7,358 nt of DNA, taken from positions 1-7,358 of the forward strand of contig JACJZQ010000030.1 in NCBI GenBank assembly GCA_020635495.1, written 5' to 3'. The notes beneath the pieces are model-generated. The model did no database searches. It worked only from the letters and a program-made list of their open reading frames with translations, and was not told the origin of the DNA. Positions within the stretch are counted from its first letter, which is position 1, and each line of letters starts with the position of its first letter. This DNA comes from Flavobacteriales bacterium. Its GTDB lineage: Bacteria; Bacteroidota; Bacteroidia; UBA10329. This document shows positions 6,961 through 7,358 of the stretch, in pieces. Made by a program: the position numbers and the translations under genes.

Positions 6961-7358
6961 TTAAGCGCTCTGCGAAACCTTTGGTGCAGCTGCCAATATC
7001 TCGTCATTGGCTGTATCCGCATACTGCTCAAAGTTTTTCACGAACGAAGCAGCCAATTTCTCAGCCTTCGCATCGTAAGCAGCTTTGTCAGCCCATGTTT
7101 CACGAGGATTCAATAGCTCGGTTGGAACATCTGGACACGAAGTCGGCATTGCCAATCCGAAGATGCTGTCAGTTGCGTATTCAACGTTGTCAAGAGTGCC
7201 GTTCATTGCAGCCGTGATCATCGCACGCGTGTATCTCAGCTTGATGCGGCTTCCAACTCCGTAAGGACCGCCAGACCAACCTGTGTTGATCAACCAAACG
7301 TTTACGTTGTGCTCGTTCATCTTCTCGCCCAAAAGCTCCGCGTAGCGCGTTGCAGGCA
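6961..7358 (-). CDS. pckA: Phosphoenolpyruvate carboxykinase (ATP), C-terminal part
   Basis: PckA converts oxaloacetate and ATP to phosphoenolpyruvate, CO2 and ADP, the entry step of gluconeogenesis. The 131 residues here are the C-terminal quarter; the frame stays open to the window edge, where it reads PATRYAELLGEKM, so the gene continues past 7358. The key segment is VNVWLINTGWSGGPYGVG followed by SRIKLRYTRAMI, the nucleotide-binding region with its conserved Arg and Thr. CPDVPTELLNPRETW, typical of the ATP-dependent family outside the E. coli type, comes after it, and then a helical tail AEKLAASFVKNFEQYA. The P-loop-like kinase motifs and metal ligands lie outside the window. The last eight residues (APKVSQSA) are a short variable tail. 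A strong hairpin follows the stop, so pckA ends its own transcript. Confidence 0.95.
   Translation of the reverse strand, partial: PATRYAELLGEKMNEHNVNVWLINTGWSGGPYGVGSRIKLRYTRAMITAAMNGTLDNVEYATDSIFGLAMPTSCPDVPTELLNPRETWADKAAYDAKAEKLAASFVKNFEQYADTANDEILAAAPKVSQSA

Overview
The window looks like ordinary chromosomal DNA from a member of the Bacteroidota, probably near the Flavobacteriales. The lineage is inferred from gene content and from non-coding DNA. Gene content includes a secreted S74 'tail fiber domain' protein with the N-terminal block typical of this phylum, an RsmE-DUF4159 pair, and an uncharacterised helical-repeat family that I recall as widespread in these bacteria. Starts lack strong Shine-Dalgarno sequences, and one upstream region carries a TAnnTTTG-type -7 box. 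There are no tRNA or rRNA genes, CRISPR arrays, insertion sequences or prophage blocks.

Layout. (1) Positions 1-1821: a long secreted S74-peptidase/intramolecular-chaperone protein on the minus strand, ended by a perfect palindromic hairpin at 1-28. (2) Positions 1822-1996: a divergent intergenic promoter region. (3) Positions 1997-5011: two plus-strand genes overlapping by 14 bases, a cytoplasmic helical-repeat protein of unknown function and a histidine ammonia-lyase (hutH). The hutH reading frame is broken by an apparent one-base loss in an A-run at 4599-4602. (4) Positions 5012-6873: a tightly packed minus-strand operon, transcribed as small secreted protein -> rsmE -> DUF4159 protein. 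One junction abuts with no gap and the other is a 4-base ATGA overlap. The operon converges on hutH with no spacer, so the two stop codons touch. (5) Positions 6911-6940: a terminator hairpin. (6) Positions 6961-7358: the C-terminal part of ATP-type phosphoenolpyruvate carboxykinase (pckA), running off the window.

The genes do not form one pathway. HutH (histidine to urocanate) and PckA (oxaloacetate to PEP) both belong to amino-acid catabolism and gluconeogenesis, but they are in separate transcription units, and no other hut genes are present. RsmE is ribosome maintenance. I do not see a new biological system. The observations most worth a second look are the hutH frameshift, the coupling of hutH to an uncharacterised protein family, the symmetric stop-stop junction at 5011/5012, and the self-cleaving architecture of the S74 protein.
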